16,283 nt of DNA from an uncultured Eubacteriales bacterium (GCA_944333375.1 CALVKX010000018.1:1-16283), one strand, 5' to 3'. Numbered from the stretch's first letter, positions 6,415 to 14,902 are shown. Notes: generated by a model from the letters alone, not told the origin. Translations and numbers: made by a program.

Positions 6415-7134
6415 GTGGCGACCATCTTCAAGCGCGACTTTCTGGCCTACTTCCGAACGCCGGTGGGCTATGTGTTCATGGGCGTGTTTCTCACGCTCTC
6501 CGGGCTGATCTTCTATCTCTACAACCTGCAAAACCTCTCGGGCGATCTGCTGAGCTTCCTTTCGCAGCTCACCTCGCTGGTCATGCTTCTCTCCCCGCTT
6601 TTGACCATGCGCCTCATCTGCGAAGACCGGCAGAAGCGCACCGACCAGCTCGTCTTCACCAGCCCCGCGGGGCTTGGAACCGTGGTGCTGGGCAAGTACC
6701 TGGCCGCGGCCTGCGTGATGCTTCTGACGGTCCTGCTCACCAACGTCTATACCCTCATCATCGCCCTGTGCGGCACGGTCTACGCGGGCGAGTGGTTCGT
6801 GGGCTATACGGGCTTTCTATTGCAAAGCCTGTCGTTTCTGGCGCTGGACCTGTTTGTGACCTGCTTTGCCAAAAACCAGATGACCGGCGCGCTGGCGGCC
6901 TTCGGGGCCAACTTTGTGCTGTGGATGGCCGACCTGCTGGCCACGGGGCTGTCGGTGCGGTGGCTGTCGAACGCGCTGAACTTCCTGAGCCTCTATGACC
7001 GCTACGAGCCCTTCCGCCTGGGCCAGTTCAGCTACGCGAGCGCGCTGTTTTTCCTGACCTTCATCGCGGCGTGCCTGGTGTGCGCCACGCGCGTTCTGGA
7101 CGCGCGGCGCTTCTCGGAAGGAGGCGCGGCATGA
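6415..7134 (+). CDS. ABC-2 type permease (GldF/NosY-like)
   Basis: Membrane subunit paired with the preceding ATPase. The 239-residue protein starts at GTG 6415 behind aaaggag. It has a short cytosolic head (FKRDFLAYFRTPVGY, typical of this family) and about six membrane segments, at roughly residues 16-38, 45-67, 88-113, 123-144, 152-172 and 204-224. The cytosolic linker RLICEDRQKRTDQLVFTSP between segments 2 and 3 is a hallmark of ABC-2 permeases of the GldF/NosY group and contacts the ATPase. The stop overlaps the start of the next gene in an ATGA, so the two are translationally coupled. Substrate unknown. Confidence 0.9.
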   Translation: MATIFKRDFLAYFRTPVGYVFMGVFLTLSGLIFYLYNLQNLSGDLLSFLSQLTSLVMLLSPLLTMRLICEDRQKRTDQLVFTSPAGLGTVVLGKYLAAACVMLLTVLLTNVYTLIIALCGTVYAGEWFVGYTGFLLQSLSFLALDLFVTCFAKNQMTGALAAFGANFVLWMADLLATGLSVRWLSNALNFLSLYDRYEPFRLGQFSYASALFFLTFIAACLVCATRVLDARRFSEGGAA

Positions 7135-8582
7135 AAAAGCCATCCCTCCTTGCGCGCTTTCGTCAGCCCAAGTGGCGCCACGGCAAGCTGGGCGCGCTGC
7201 TGACGGTGGGCTTCCTGGTGCTGTGCGTGCTGGTGAACGTCTTTGTCCAGACGCTGGAGGACGAATGCGGCTGGCGCGCGGACCTGAGCTTCAACGCCTA
7301 CGCCACCACCGGCGAGCAGACGCAGGCCGTGCTGGACCAGCTTGAAAACGACGTGGAGCTCTATCTGCTCTATCAGAGCGGCGCGGAGGACACGCAGCTT
7401 TTGCAGCTTCTCAACCGCTACGCCGTCCTGAGCGAACGCGTGACCGTGCGGGAGACCGACATCGCGCAAAACCCCGGCATCCTCACCCGCTTTCCCGGCG
7501 ACGCGGACAAGACCGCCCAGGCCGACAGCGTGATCGTCAGCTGCGAGGCCACCGGCCGCTATAAGATCCTGGACTACACCGACTTTCTCACCACCGGCTA
7601 CGACATCGAATCCGGCTCCTTCCAGCCCGAGGGCCTCTCCTATGAGAAGTCGCTCACGGAGGCCATCGCCTCGGTGGCGCGCCCGGAGGCGCTGGTGGTG
7701 GGCGTTTTGCAGGGCCACGGCGAGCTGACGGAGGAGGACCTGGAACTGCTGCTCTCCTTTTTTAGGAGCAACGGCTACGACAGCGTTTCCGTCGACCTGT
7801 CCCGGGACGGCGCGCTGGAGGAAGTGGATCTGCTGCTTATCGCCTCGCCGCAGAAGGACCTGAGCGAGACGGAGGTGGCGCTCATCGACGAGTTCGCCAA
7901 GGCGGGCGGCAGCTTTTTCATCACCCGGGACTACACCGACCCCCTCGAGGGCGTGCCCAACTACCTCTCGTTTCTTCGCAGCTACGGCGTGACGCCGCTT
8001 TCGGGCATCGTGGTGGACCCCGGCGCCTATCATGAGAACCCGCTGGCCATCGTGCCCTACATGGAGGAGCTGGACATGACGCAGAGCCTGATCGAAGGCG
8101 GGCTGGACCTGCTGCTCATGCCCGCCGCCTGCGCCTTTGAGACGCCCGGCGAGCCCGACCACAGCCTGACCACCGGCACCGTGCTCAAGACCAGTGAAAA
8201 GGCCTATCTGCGCGACATCTCCGACGGCCTGGACAGCGTCGAGCAGCAGCCCGGCGACCGCTCCGGCGAGCTGAGCGTGGCGCTCTACGCCCACCGCATG
8301 CACGCCAACGGCAACATCAGCCGCCTCTTCATCGCCGGCAGCAGCGCGCTGTTCACCGAGGAATACGTCTATCAGCGCAGCTATGTGCAGGAGTTCATCG
8401 TCATGCTCATGGGCCAGCTTCTCTCCGACAAGATCGTCTCCCTCGACCTCATGGCCTCGGCGGCGGTCCGGCCCGCCCTCACGGTGGGCAGCCAGCCGGT
8501 TGGCATCGCGCTCACCGTGGCCGTGCCCCTGCTGGTCCTCGCAGCCGGCCTGTGCGTGCTTCTGCCCCGCCGCAACCGCTAA
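7131..8582 (+). CDS. GldG-family ABC transporter auxiliary protein
   Basis: The 483-residue protein has an N-terminal membrane anchor (about 20-39), a large extracytoplasmic region and a second membrane segment near the end (about 457-477), finishing in PRRNR. This layout, and its place right after a GldF-like permease, match the GldG family (ABC-type uncharacterised transport, periplasmic-type component). The motif VLQGHGELTEEDL and the later SFFITRDYTDPLEGVPNYLSFLRSYGV correspond to the glutamine-amidotransferase-like fold seen in this family, but no catalytic Cys triad is visible, so it is likely a binding module. The ATG at 7131 follows ggaagg and overlaps the permease stop by 4 bases; upstream in-frame codons would run back into the permease gene. 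In Bacteroidetes the homologue works in gliding and secretion; here the role is unknown. Confidence 0.87.
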   Translation: MKKPSLLARFRQPKWRHGKLGALLTVGFLVLCVLVNVFVQTLEDECGWRADLSFNAYATTGEQTQAVLDQLENDVELYLLYQSGAEDTQLLQLLNRYAVLSERVTVRETDIAQNPGILTRFPGDADKTAQADSVIVSCEATGRYKILDYTDFLTTGYDIESGSFQPEGLSYEKSLTEAIASVARPEALVVGVLQGHGELTEEDLELLLSFFRSNGYDSVSVDLSRDGALEEVDLLLIASPQKDLSETEVALIDEFAKAGGSFFITRDYTDPLEGVPNYLSFLRSYGVTPLSGIVVDPGAYHENPLAIVPYMEELDMTQSLIEGGLDLLLMPAACAFETPGEPDHSLTTGTVLKTSEKAYLRDISDGLDSVEQQPGDRSGELSVALYAHRMHANGNISRLFIAGSSALFTEEYVYQRSYVQEFIVMLMGQLLSDKIVSLDLMASAAVRPALTVGSQPVGIALTVAVPLLVLAAGLCVLLPRRNR

Positions 8583-8597
8583 GCAAGGAGGAACGCC

Positions 8598-10106
8598 ATG
8601 CAGCATCCCCCCAAGGTACAGCGCAGGCGCCGCCCCCGCATGCGCCTGCTCGTCATTCTTCTTTGCGTGGGACTTGTCCTGGGCGTGGCTGCGATTTTGA
8701 TGCTCCCGCTCATCAGGGAGCGCTTTCCCGCCGCCCAGCCGCTCTCCGTCGCGACGGAGTCCCAGGAGCGCACCCTTTCCCCGCACAGCGATTCCGCGCT
8801 GGAGAGCCTGACCATCCGCCACGCGGACGGAAGCGGCTATACCCTTGAGATGCAGGACGGCCATCTCAGGCTGTCCCGGGACGGCCAGTGGCTGGATATT
8901 GATGCCTCCGAGGAGGAAAACCTGATAAAGGCCGTCACCCAGACGCTGGTGCAGGGCGTGGTGACCGAGGATGTGGCTGAGGTGGCCGAGCACCTTTCGG
9001 ACATGGGGCTGGACGCGCCGCGCGCCACGGCGCTGGCATGCTTTGAGGACGGCTCGCAGACCACCCTTGAGCTCGGTCTGGATGTACCCGGCACCCCCTA
9101 CGCCTATTTCCGCCGCTCCGGGGACAACAGCGTATACATGTGTGACTCCAGCGTCACCGAGGCCCTTTTGCTCACCGCAACGCGCCTCCTGCCTGTCGAG
9201 CAGATTTCCATCTCCGGCCTTCTGGTGGACCAGCTCGTCCTCACCCGCGGGGAGGAGACGCTCGCGATCGCCTTTGCAAACGACGGCTCGGAGCACATCT
9301 CCGCCGCCGTGGTTTCGCCCATTCGCTACCCGGTGGCCGCCGATCAGGCCGAGGCGCTGCTGAACGCGCTTTCGAGCTTTCGCCTGGGGACGCACGAGGC
9401 CGAGGCCAGCGCCGCCACCCGCGCCGCCTACGGCCTAAATGACCCCGAATTGACCGTCTGGCTGCACCAGGCGGCCGGCGTGGTCAGCACCGTGGACGAA
9501 AGCGGCCAGTTCACCACCGTGGACGTTGCGGAGCAGTTGCTGCAATTTGTCATCGGCCGCCCCGAGGGAGACTTTTTCTACACCTGCGAATACGCGGGCG
9601 AGTGCTACCTCATCAGCCGCTTCCTGATTGAAACGCTGCTGGGCGCCACGCTGGAGACGCTGGTCACCCGCACCCCGGCGAACCTGGACGGCGCGGCGCT
9701 GCGGGACGTGGAGATCGAATCGCCGGACGCGCAGCCTCACCTGACCGCCGAATCCACCGAGCGGGTGCCGGCCAACAATGAGCTGGAAACCGACGCGGAG
9801 GGCAACGTCGTCTATGACATCTCCGTCACCCTCAACGGCGAGCCGGCCGGCGAGGACCTGCTCACCGCCCTCACCTCGCGCCTCAACGCCCTGACCGTCT
9901 CGGGCGATGTGCCCGACGGCTGGACCGTTCCCGCGGACGAAAGCCCGCGCTGGCGCATCACACTGACCACCGTGGGCGGCATGCGGCGCGAGATCGCGGC
10001 CTACCGCCTCGACGCCTTCTCCGACGCGCTGGCCGTGGACGGCGTGGCCCTGCACTACGCGCACGAGGAGGCCATCGACCTGGTTTTGGCGGACCTGACG
10101 GACTAG
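8598..10106 (+). CDS. DUF4340 domain-containing membrane-anchored protein
   Basis: The 502-residue product starts at ATG 8598 behind caaggagg. It has a basic head (RRRRPRMR), one membrane segment (about 16-38) and a long outward-facing region. That region shows repeated strand-turn units such as GSGYTLEMQDGHLRLSRDGQW and DTPYAYFRRSGDNSVYM-like stretches, as well as VTEDVAEVAEHLSDMGLDAPRATA, which is characteristic of DUF4340 proteins. Members of this family regularly follow ABC-ATPase, ABC-2 permease and GldG genes, as here. This suggests an extracytoplasmic partner of the transporter. No catalytic motif or lipobox is seen. Its stop TAG shares a CTAG with the stop of the convergent gene at 10103. 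Confidence 0.85.
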   Translation: MQHPPKVQRRRRPRMRLLVILLCVGLVLGVAAILMLPLIRERFPAAQPLSVATESQERTLSPHSDSALESLTIRHADGSGYTLEMQDGHLRLSRDGQWLDIDASEEENLIKAVTQTLVQGVVTEDVAEVAEHLSDMGLDAPRATALACFEDGSQTTLELGLDVPGTPYAYFRRSGDNSVYMCDSSVTEALLLTATRLLPVEQISISGLLVDQLVLTRGEETLAIAFANDGSEHISAAVVSPIRYPVAADQAEALLNALSSFRLGTHEAEASAATRAAYGLNDPELTVWLHQAAGVVSTVDESGQFTTVDVAEQLLQFVIGRPEGDFFYTCEYAGECYLISRFLIETLLGATLETLVTRTPANLDGAALRDVEIESPDAQPHLTAESTERVPANNELETDAEGNVVYDISVTLNGEPAGEDLLTALTSRLNALTVSGDVPDGWTVPADESPRWRITLTTVGGMRREIAAYRLDAFSDALAVDGVALHYAHEEAIDLVLADLTD

Positions 10107-11203
10107 GCGCGGCCGTCCGCCTCCAGAATCACGGCGATGACGTTGAGCAGCACCGGCCCCGCCAGCAGGCCCAGAAAGCCTACCAGCCGGTAGCCCGCGT
10201 ACATGGCGGCCATCGTCGCCAGCGGGTAGAGGCCCAGGTTTTTGCCCACGATGCGCGGTTCGAGCACCTGCCGGATGATGACCGTGCCCACGTACAGGGC
10301 CGCCGCCAGCACCCCCATGCCCGCCTCGCCCGTTATAAAGGAAACGAGGCTCCACGGGATGAGAAACAGCCCGGCGCCCAGCACCGGCAGCGCGTCCGCC
10401 ACGCCGATGGCCAACCCCGCCAAAAGCCCGTAGCGCACGCGGAAGGCGGCCAGGGCCGCCATCAGAAACACCGTGACCGCCAGCGATACCATCAGCTGGC
10501 TTCGCACCTGCATGAGCACCGCGCGCCAAAGCCGCGCCCGCACCAGCCTCCCGTGGCGCATCAGCCCCACGGGGAACACGCGGTGAAAAAACGCCGCGAT
10601 GCGCGCCCGGTCCGCGGTCATGTAATACGTGCCCATCACCAGCAGCACGGCGCTGAGCAGCGCGTGCGGGATGGATGCCGCCGTGCTGAACGCGCCGCTG
10701 GTCACCGCGGCCGACAGCGAGGCCGCCCAGCCCACGGCGCTCTGCCCCAGCGAGGCCAGCGCGTTGTCCAGCACGTCGGGCAAGAGATCCGGCAGCGCCG
10801 CCCGCACCTGCGCGTATGCCTCGCGCAGCCACGGCACAGCCACCTCGCCCACCCAGACGGCGGCCTGGGGCAGCGCCCGCACCGCGGCGACCAGCTCCCG
10901 CGTCAGCCGCGTCAGCAGCGCCGCCGCCAGCGCGCCCACCACGCCAAACAACAAAAGCACGCCCAGGGCCGAAGCCGCCCTGCGCCCCGGCCGAAAACGC
11001 CCGAAGCCCTTCGCCGCCACGCGGACGAAGGGCTCCAGCATGCGTGAAAATACAAACGCGGCCGCAAACGGCCAGCAATAGGGCAAGATGACCAGCGCCA
11101 GCGCCACCGCCGCCAGGGTGAGCGCCACCAGCGCCGCCTTGCGCGGAAGGCCGCCCAGGCGGCGGTCCCACGCCTCCAGCCTCCGCGAGAGGGTCTGCTC
11201 CAT
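10103..11203 (-). CDS. AI-2E family / YtvI-like permease (second copy)
   Basis: Polytopic membrane protein of 366 residues in the AI-2E transporter family (PF01594 type), which includes the sporulation protein YtvI. Two membrane segments open the protein (about 25-60), a third lies near 78-98, then comes a long amphipathic region (about 100-170). A C-terminal bundle holds the family hallmark EPRIVGKNLGLYPL (315-328) and a GLLAGPVLLNV end. Function in most members is unknown; some move small molecules or ions. It is a paralogue of the protein at 11775-12926, and the tag gene lies between them. Start ATG 11203 follows GGGAG by about 8 nt. Last gene of the operon, with no terminator before the convergent operon. 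Confidence 0.88.
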   Translation of the reverse strand: MEQTLSRRLEAWDRRLGGLPRKAALVALTLAAVALALVILPYCWPFAAAFVFSRMLEPFVRVAAKGFGRFRPGRRAASALGVLLLFGVVGALAAALLTRLTRELVAAVRALPQAAVWVGEVAVPWLREAYAQVRAALPDLLPDVLDNALASLGQSAVGWAASLSAAVTSGAFSTAASIPHALLSAVLLVMGTYYMTADRARIAAFFHRVFPVGLMRHGRLVRARLWRAVLMQVRSQLMVSLAVTVFLMAALAAFRVRYGLLAGLAIGVADALPVLGAGLFLIPWSLVSFITGEAGMGVLAAALYVGTVIIRQVLEPRIVGKNLGLYPLATMAAMYAGYRLVGFLGLLAGPVLLNVIAVILEADGRA

Positions 11204-11236
11204 AGGCTCTACTCCCGGCCGCGCCCCGCCGCCCCC

Positions 11237-11785
11237 TCACTCAGCCCGGTAAAGGAAGCAGCCGGGCTCGTGGTCGTTGACCACGCCGACGGCCTGCAAA
11301 TAGCTGTACACCGTTACCGAGCCCATGTAGCGCATCCCGCGCCGCCTGAGGTCGCGGGAGATGGCGTCGCTCAGCGGCGAGGTCACCCGCGCCCCGCCGT
11401 AGGGCACCACGCGGCCGCCGGTAAAGCTGTACAGGTAATCCGCGAAGCTGCCGGCCTCCCGCTGAATCTCCAGGAAGCAGCGGGCGTTGACCACCGCCGC
11501 GGCGATCTTGCGCCGGCAGCGCACGATGCCCGCGTCCGTGAGCAGCTCCTCGATCTTAGCTTCGCCGTATGCGGCGATCTTATGCGCGTCAAAGCCGTCG
11601 AAAGCGCGGCGGAAGTTCTCCCGCTTCTTGAGGATGACATGCCAGGACAGCCCCGCCTGAAACGCCTCCAGCAGCAGCATCTCATACAGCCGCCGGTCGT
11701 CGCGCGTGGGCACGCCCCATTCCGCATCGTGGTATTCCTGCATCAGCGGCCCTTTGGCCCAGCCGCAACGGGGTTTATCCTGCAT
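11237..11785 (-). CDS. tag: DNA-3-methyladenine glycosylase I
   Basis: Removes 3-methyladenine from alkylated DNA as the first step of base excision repair. The 182-residue protein has all family landmarks: the zinc ligands Cys7 and His19 (CGWAKGP, then EYHDAEWG) with His172 and Cys176 (NDHEPGC), and the active-site region LLLEAFQAGLSW with Glu40 and Trp48. The RCRRKIAAAVVNA helix-hairpin-helix neighbourhood is also present. The start at 11785 is set by aaaaggagg 6-7 nt upstream; the frame stays open further up, but those codons lie in the 3' end of the AI-2E gene. It overlaps that gene by 11 bases, so translational coupling is likely. A DNA repair enzyme between two membrane permeases is a curious neighbourhood. 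Confidence 0.97.
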   Translation of the reverse strand: MQDKPRCGWAKGPLMQEYHDAEWGVPTRDDRRLYEMLLLEAFQAGLSWHVILKKRENFRRAFDGFDAHKIAAYGEAKIEELLTDAGIVRCRRKIAAAVVNARCFLEIQREAGSFADYLYSFTGGRVVPYGGARVTSPLSDAISRDLRRRGMRYMGSVTVYSYLQAVGVVNDHEPGCFLYRAE

Positions 11786-12926
11786 TGCGCTCCTCCTTTT
11801 GATCCCTGTGCCACCGGCGCGCCACGCACGCCGCGATGATCCGCGCGTCGCGCGCCACCCCGTCAAAGAGGTGGGAGCGTACCGCGCTGACCAGCACCAC
11901 CATCACGATCGGCCCCAGGATGAGGCCCGCCACGCCGCCCAGGCGCATGCCCACGAACATGCCCACCAGCGACGCAAGCGGCGACACCCCCAGGTTGGTG
12001 CCCAGCAGCGCCGGCTCCGTCGCGCGGCGCAGGAGCGAATAGCCCAGGTACAGCCCCAGCACCAGCCAGCCGTTGTGCGCGGCTCCCAGCACAAAGCACA
12101 CCAGGCTCCAGGGGATGTAGAGCACGCCGCAGCCGAACTGGGGGATCAGCTCCAGAATCGCCGCCGCAAAGCCGATCAGAAACGCGTATTCAAAGCCCAC
12201 CGCCTGGAAAAACACCCAGGAGATGAGCAGCGTGAGCAGCGAAAAGAGGAGCTGCACCCGGATATAGCCCGCCAGCCCCCGCCCTGCGGACTGCCTGAGA
12301 AGGCGGATGGAGCGCTCGCCCCCAAAGAGGCGCAGCCTTCCCAGAAAGCCGCGCCAGCTTTCGTAGCGGTTGGTGATGAAGATCACGGCCAGAAGAAGGA
12401 AATTCGCGTAGATAAAGGCATAGGGCAGGCTTGCCGCCACCGAGAGCGCGCCGTTTAAAACGTTTCCGGCAAACTGCATGCCCGTGTCCGTCAGGGACTG
12501 AAAGGCGTTGTTGAGCGAGGCGCGGATGGTATCGCCCAGCGCATCGGGAAGGACGCGGGACATGTCCAAAAGCCGTTCCGTCGCCGCGCGCAGCATGGTC
12601 ACCACGCCCGTGACCACATCCGGCGAGGCCACCGCCAGCTGCACCACCACGAACGAACAGATCCAGTAGACCAGCCACAGCGCCGCCGCGACCGCCACCG
12701 TCACCCACAGCCCCACCGCCAGCCCGCGCCGGACGTGCAGCTTCTCCTGCGTCAGCGCGATCAGCGGACTGAGCAGCGCCGCGACGGCCAGGCCGATCAG
12801 AAAGGGGGAAAACAGGTCCCAGACCATCGGCAGCAGCGCCGTAAAAAACAGCGCCGCAAACCCAACGAACACCCCGCGCCAGAGCATGCGCTCCACGGCG
12901 CAGCCGACCGAACCGTTTTCGTTCAT
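11775..12926 (-). CDS. AI-2E family / YtvI-like permease (first copy)
   Basis: A 383-residue polytopic membrane protein of the AI-2E transporter family. Early membrane segments lie at about 15-60 and 65-100. An extended amphipathic stretch follows, and the C-terminal bundle carries the hallmark EPALLGTNLGVSPL (304-317) and AGLILGPIVMVVL. The tail ends in a charged cytosolic stretch (ARRWHRDQKEERNAG). The paralogue at 10103-11203 shares IPWSLV and the hallmark region, so the pair likely arose by duplication. I chose ATG 12926, 9 nt after gagg; an in-frame TTG at 12941 overlapping the upstream stop is possible and would add five residues. It starts 11 bases after the TPM gene and overlaps tag. 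Confidence 0.88.
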   Translation of the reverse strand: MNENGSVGCAVERMLWRGVFVGFAALFFTALLPMVWDLFSPFLIGLAVAALLSPLIALTQEKLHVRRGLAVGLWVTVAVAAALWLVYWICSFVVVQLAVASPDVVTGVVTMLRAATERLLDMSRVLPDALGDTIRASLNNAFQSLTDTGMQFAGNVLNGALSVAASLPYAFIYANFLLLAVIFITNRYESWRGFLGRLRLFGGERSIRLLRQSAGRGLAGYIRVQLLFSLLTLLISWVFFQAVGFEYAFLIGFAAAILELIPQFGCGVLYIPWSLVCFVLGAAHNGWLVLGLYLGYSLLRRATEPALLGTNLGVSPLASLVGMFVGMRLGGVAGLILGPIVMVVLVSAVRSHLFDGVARDARIIAACVARRWHRDQKEERNAG

Positions 12927-12937
12927 CGCCGTCCGCC

Positions 12938-13771
12938 TCAAAAGTGTCCGCCTCCGCCGCCGTGATGGCCGCCGCCGCTGCTGCTATGCACGCCGCTCCC
13001 GCCGCCGTGACCGCCGCCCCCGGAGGAGCGCGGCGGGTCGGGCTTGCGGGCCTGGGTGGTGGTGGTGCGCAGATAGTCATCCGTGCGACCGGTGATCTCC
13101 ACCTCGCAGTTTTCACGGAAGGAATAGCTGTAGGTGCTTCCCTTGAGCTGGTAGCGCCGCCTGACCACGATCACCAGCGCGGCCCCCGCGGCCAGCCCCA
13201 CGACGGCGCAGACCAGCATCTCCATGGCCGTCAGCGCCTTGTGCCGCGCGGTCAGCCGCTCGCCGGTGAGAATGTCGTAGCGGTACTGGCCCTCGGGAAT
13301 CCCGCTTTCGAGGTACCCGCGCACCCGTTCCATCATCTCCAGCGCCGCGCCCACGTAATCGCCCTGCGCCAGCAGGCTCTTTCCGCCGTCGATGGCCGCG
13401 TCGATGCGCGCGCCGGTCAGGTAGTCGATCATCTCGCCGCGGGTATAGAGGTAGTGATAGCGGTTGTACATGTCGATGTAGTACAGCGCGCCGCTGCCCT
13501 CGGCGTCCAGGCCGAAATCACCCCGGATGTAGAACTCGTCGGCCGCGCGGTGCTGCTCCCCGTCCTCCACGGGCTCGTCGGAGGTGACGATGACAAAGTC
13601 CATGCCCGTCTCCTCCTGAAAGCGTGCGATGGCCTCCTCCAGCTCCTTTTCCTCCTGAGCGCTGAACAGGTCCGCCATGTCGTATACGCGCGCCCCTGCC
13701 GCCAGCGCGGCGGCATGCAGCGCCACAAGCACCAAAAGCAGCGCGGCGGCCCACCGTTTCTTGAGCTTCAT
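12938..13771 (-). CDS. TPM-domain membrane protein with Gly/His-rich tail
   Basis: The 277-residue protein has a signal peptide (about 1-25). It then has a TPM domain (TLP18.3/Psb32/MOLO-1 type, about 28-155), beginning VYDMADLFSAQEEKELEEAI with FQEETGMDFVIVTSD in the core. A membrane segment lies at about 181-203. A cytosolic part ends in a low-complexity Gly/Ser/His tail (about 249-277) with HH and GGGGGHF at the very end. TPM proteins such as YgcG often carry a Gly-rich tail, but the five His here could bind metal. The domain is known in membrane-protein quality control and as an acid-phosphatase-like fold in plants; the bacterial role is open. Start ATG 13771 follows gaggggg. The gene is 13 bases after the zinc-ribbon gene, a pairing that suggests a shared task. 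Confidence 0.87.
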   Translation of the reverse strand: MKLKKRWAAALLLVLVALHAAALAAGARVYDMADLFSAQEEKELEEAIARFQEETGMDFVIVTSDEPVEDGEQHRAADEFYIRGDFGLDAEGSGALYYIDMYNRYHYLYTRGEMIDYLTGARIDAAIDGGKSLLAQGDYVGAALEMMERVRGYLESGIPEGQYRYDILTGERLTARHKALTAMEMLVCAVVGLAAGAALVIVVRRRYQLKGSTYSYSFRENCEVEITGRTDDYLRTTTTQARKPDPPRSSGGGGHGGGSGVHSSSGGGHHGGGGGHF

Positions 13772-13784
13772 GCCTTCATCCCCC

Positions 13785-14822
13785 TCAAAACAGAAAATAG
13801 CTCAGCACGCAGCCGATCACAAAGACCGCCGCAGCCACGCCGCCCCCGGCCAGAGAGAGCTTTTTGAGGTCGATGGGCAGCTTTCCGCACACCCGCCCCG
13901 TGCAGCCGTTCATGGCGTAGTAGTAGGGATTTTTGGGGTCCTTGCGGTTGGGATAGGTGAGCACCCAGGTGGGCAGGAGCAGGTAGCGTGTGGTGCGCTT
14001 CTTCACCTCGGAGGAGGCGTTTACGCTGTAGCTGTCGTAGTGCAGGTCGTCGGCCAGCAGCGGCTCCACATAGGACTGGGCCTCCCGCTCCACATCCTCC
14101 CGGATGGAATCGGCGTCCAGGTCGCGCCGCTCGGCCAGGAAGCCCGAGAGGTACGCGCCCGCGAAGGGTTTTACATCCTCCAGCGGAAAGGGATGGATGC
14201 CATCGCTGAGCTTGCGGTTGGCGCTGGAGAGCGCGGGGCGCAGGATGCCCCTGAAGTGAAACCGGCCCTCGCGCCGCACGTGGTAATGCCGCGTGCTGGT
14301 GATGATGTACTTGGGCGTTTCCGCGACGCTGACGTTTCGGCCCTCGCCGTCGATGCAGCCCTCGGCCTCCAGGTCGGTCACGAAATGCGGGTAATACACC
14401 CCGCTCATCTCCCGGACCCGGACGGCGCTGAAAAAGCCCTTGGGGACGAAGCGCTTATGCCTGACCCAGCTTAAAAAGCTGTCGGCCGCCTTTTCCCGGT
14501 CGATGGCAAAGGGCACAACGCCGTCGGGACGCATGTCGTCGGTCAGCTTCCCCTGTAGCACCACCGGGCTGTGGCAGTAGTAGCAATGCGTGGCCACGGT
14601 GGTTTCGTCCGTCACGATCTGGCTGCCGCAGGCGGGGCAGTGATAGGTCACCTGCGCGCTGCCGGAGGCATCGCCGCCGCTCTGCGCCGCCTGCCCTTCC
14701 CTTTGAAGCAGGGCCTCCTCCTCAAAAACCGAATGGCAAAACGGGCATTTCCAGTTGCCCTCCTCCGGCTCAAAGGTCAGATAACCGCCGCAGCTTGGAC
14801 ATTTATAGGTAAGTTCCGCCAT
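13785..14822 (-). CDS. Double zinc-ribbon membrane-anchored protein
   Basis: The 345-residue protein opens with two zinc ribbons: Cys8/Cys11 with Cys26/Cys29 (CPSC, CPFC), and Cys62/Cys65 with Cys80/Cys83 (CPAC, CYYC). A domain of about 230 residues follows, with many Tyr/His strands (SGVYYPHFVTDLEAEG, KYIITSTRHYHVRREG, LLLPTWVLTYPNRKD). One membrane segment closes the protein (about 323-344). Similar proteins are annotated as TFIIB-type zinc-ribbon proteins or, misleadingly, as PriA-like helicases because of the ribbon; no helicase motif is present. With only a C-terminal anchor, the ribbons face the cytoplasm. First gene of the five-gene operon: ATG 14822 follows gaggtg, and a near-consensus promoter lies 52 bases upstream. 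Confidence 0.82.
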   Translation of the reverse strand: MAELTYKCPSCGGYLTFEPEEGNWKCPFCHSVFEEEALLQREGQAAQSGGDASGSAQVTYHCPACGSQIVTDETTVATHCYYCHSPVVLQGKLTDDMRPDGVVPFAIDREKAADSFLSWVRHKRFVPKGFFSAVRVREMSGVYYPHFVTDLEAEGCIDGEGRNVSVAETPKYIITSTRHYHVRREGRFHFRGILRPALSSANRKLSDGIHPFPLEDVKPFAGAYLSGFLAERRDLDADSIREDVEREAQSYVEPLLADDLHYDSYSVNASSEVKKRTTRYLLLPTWVLTYPNRKDPKNPYYYAMNGCTGRVCGKLPIDLKKLSLAGGGVAAAVFVIGCVLSYFLF

Positions 14823-14873
14823 GCTCTCACCTCTTTGTTTTCCGCTTTCGGGGCAATGCGCCCAGACGGGGCC

Positions 14874-14902
14874 ATTATACCATACCCCCTGTCAGAACAC
14901 AA
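14874..14902 (-). promoter_or_regulatory. SigA-type promoter of the zinc-ribbon/TPM/AI-2E/tag operon
   Basis: Minus-strand TTGTGT (14897-14902), 17-bp spacer, consensus TATAAT (14874-14879) with TGG in front. It would drive the genes from 14822 down to 10103, whose gaps are 13, 11, -11 and 33 bases. Confidence 0.82.

Noticed and set aside
7032..9395. Minus-strand frame of 787 residues opposite the GldG and DUF4340 genes
   Set aside because: Composition is low-complexity Gly/Ala/Arg/His typical of antisense GC-rich frames, and it lies opposite two well-supported genes.
9435..11240. Minus-strand frame of 601 residues across 10103
   Set aside because: It overlaps the AI-2E permease in another frame and is dominated by Gly/Ala/Arg, so it is a shadow.
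13785..14822. PriA helicase
   Set aside because: Only the zinc-ribbon cysteines recall PriA; there are no Walker or helicase motifs and the protein ends in a membrane segment.
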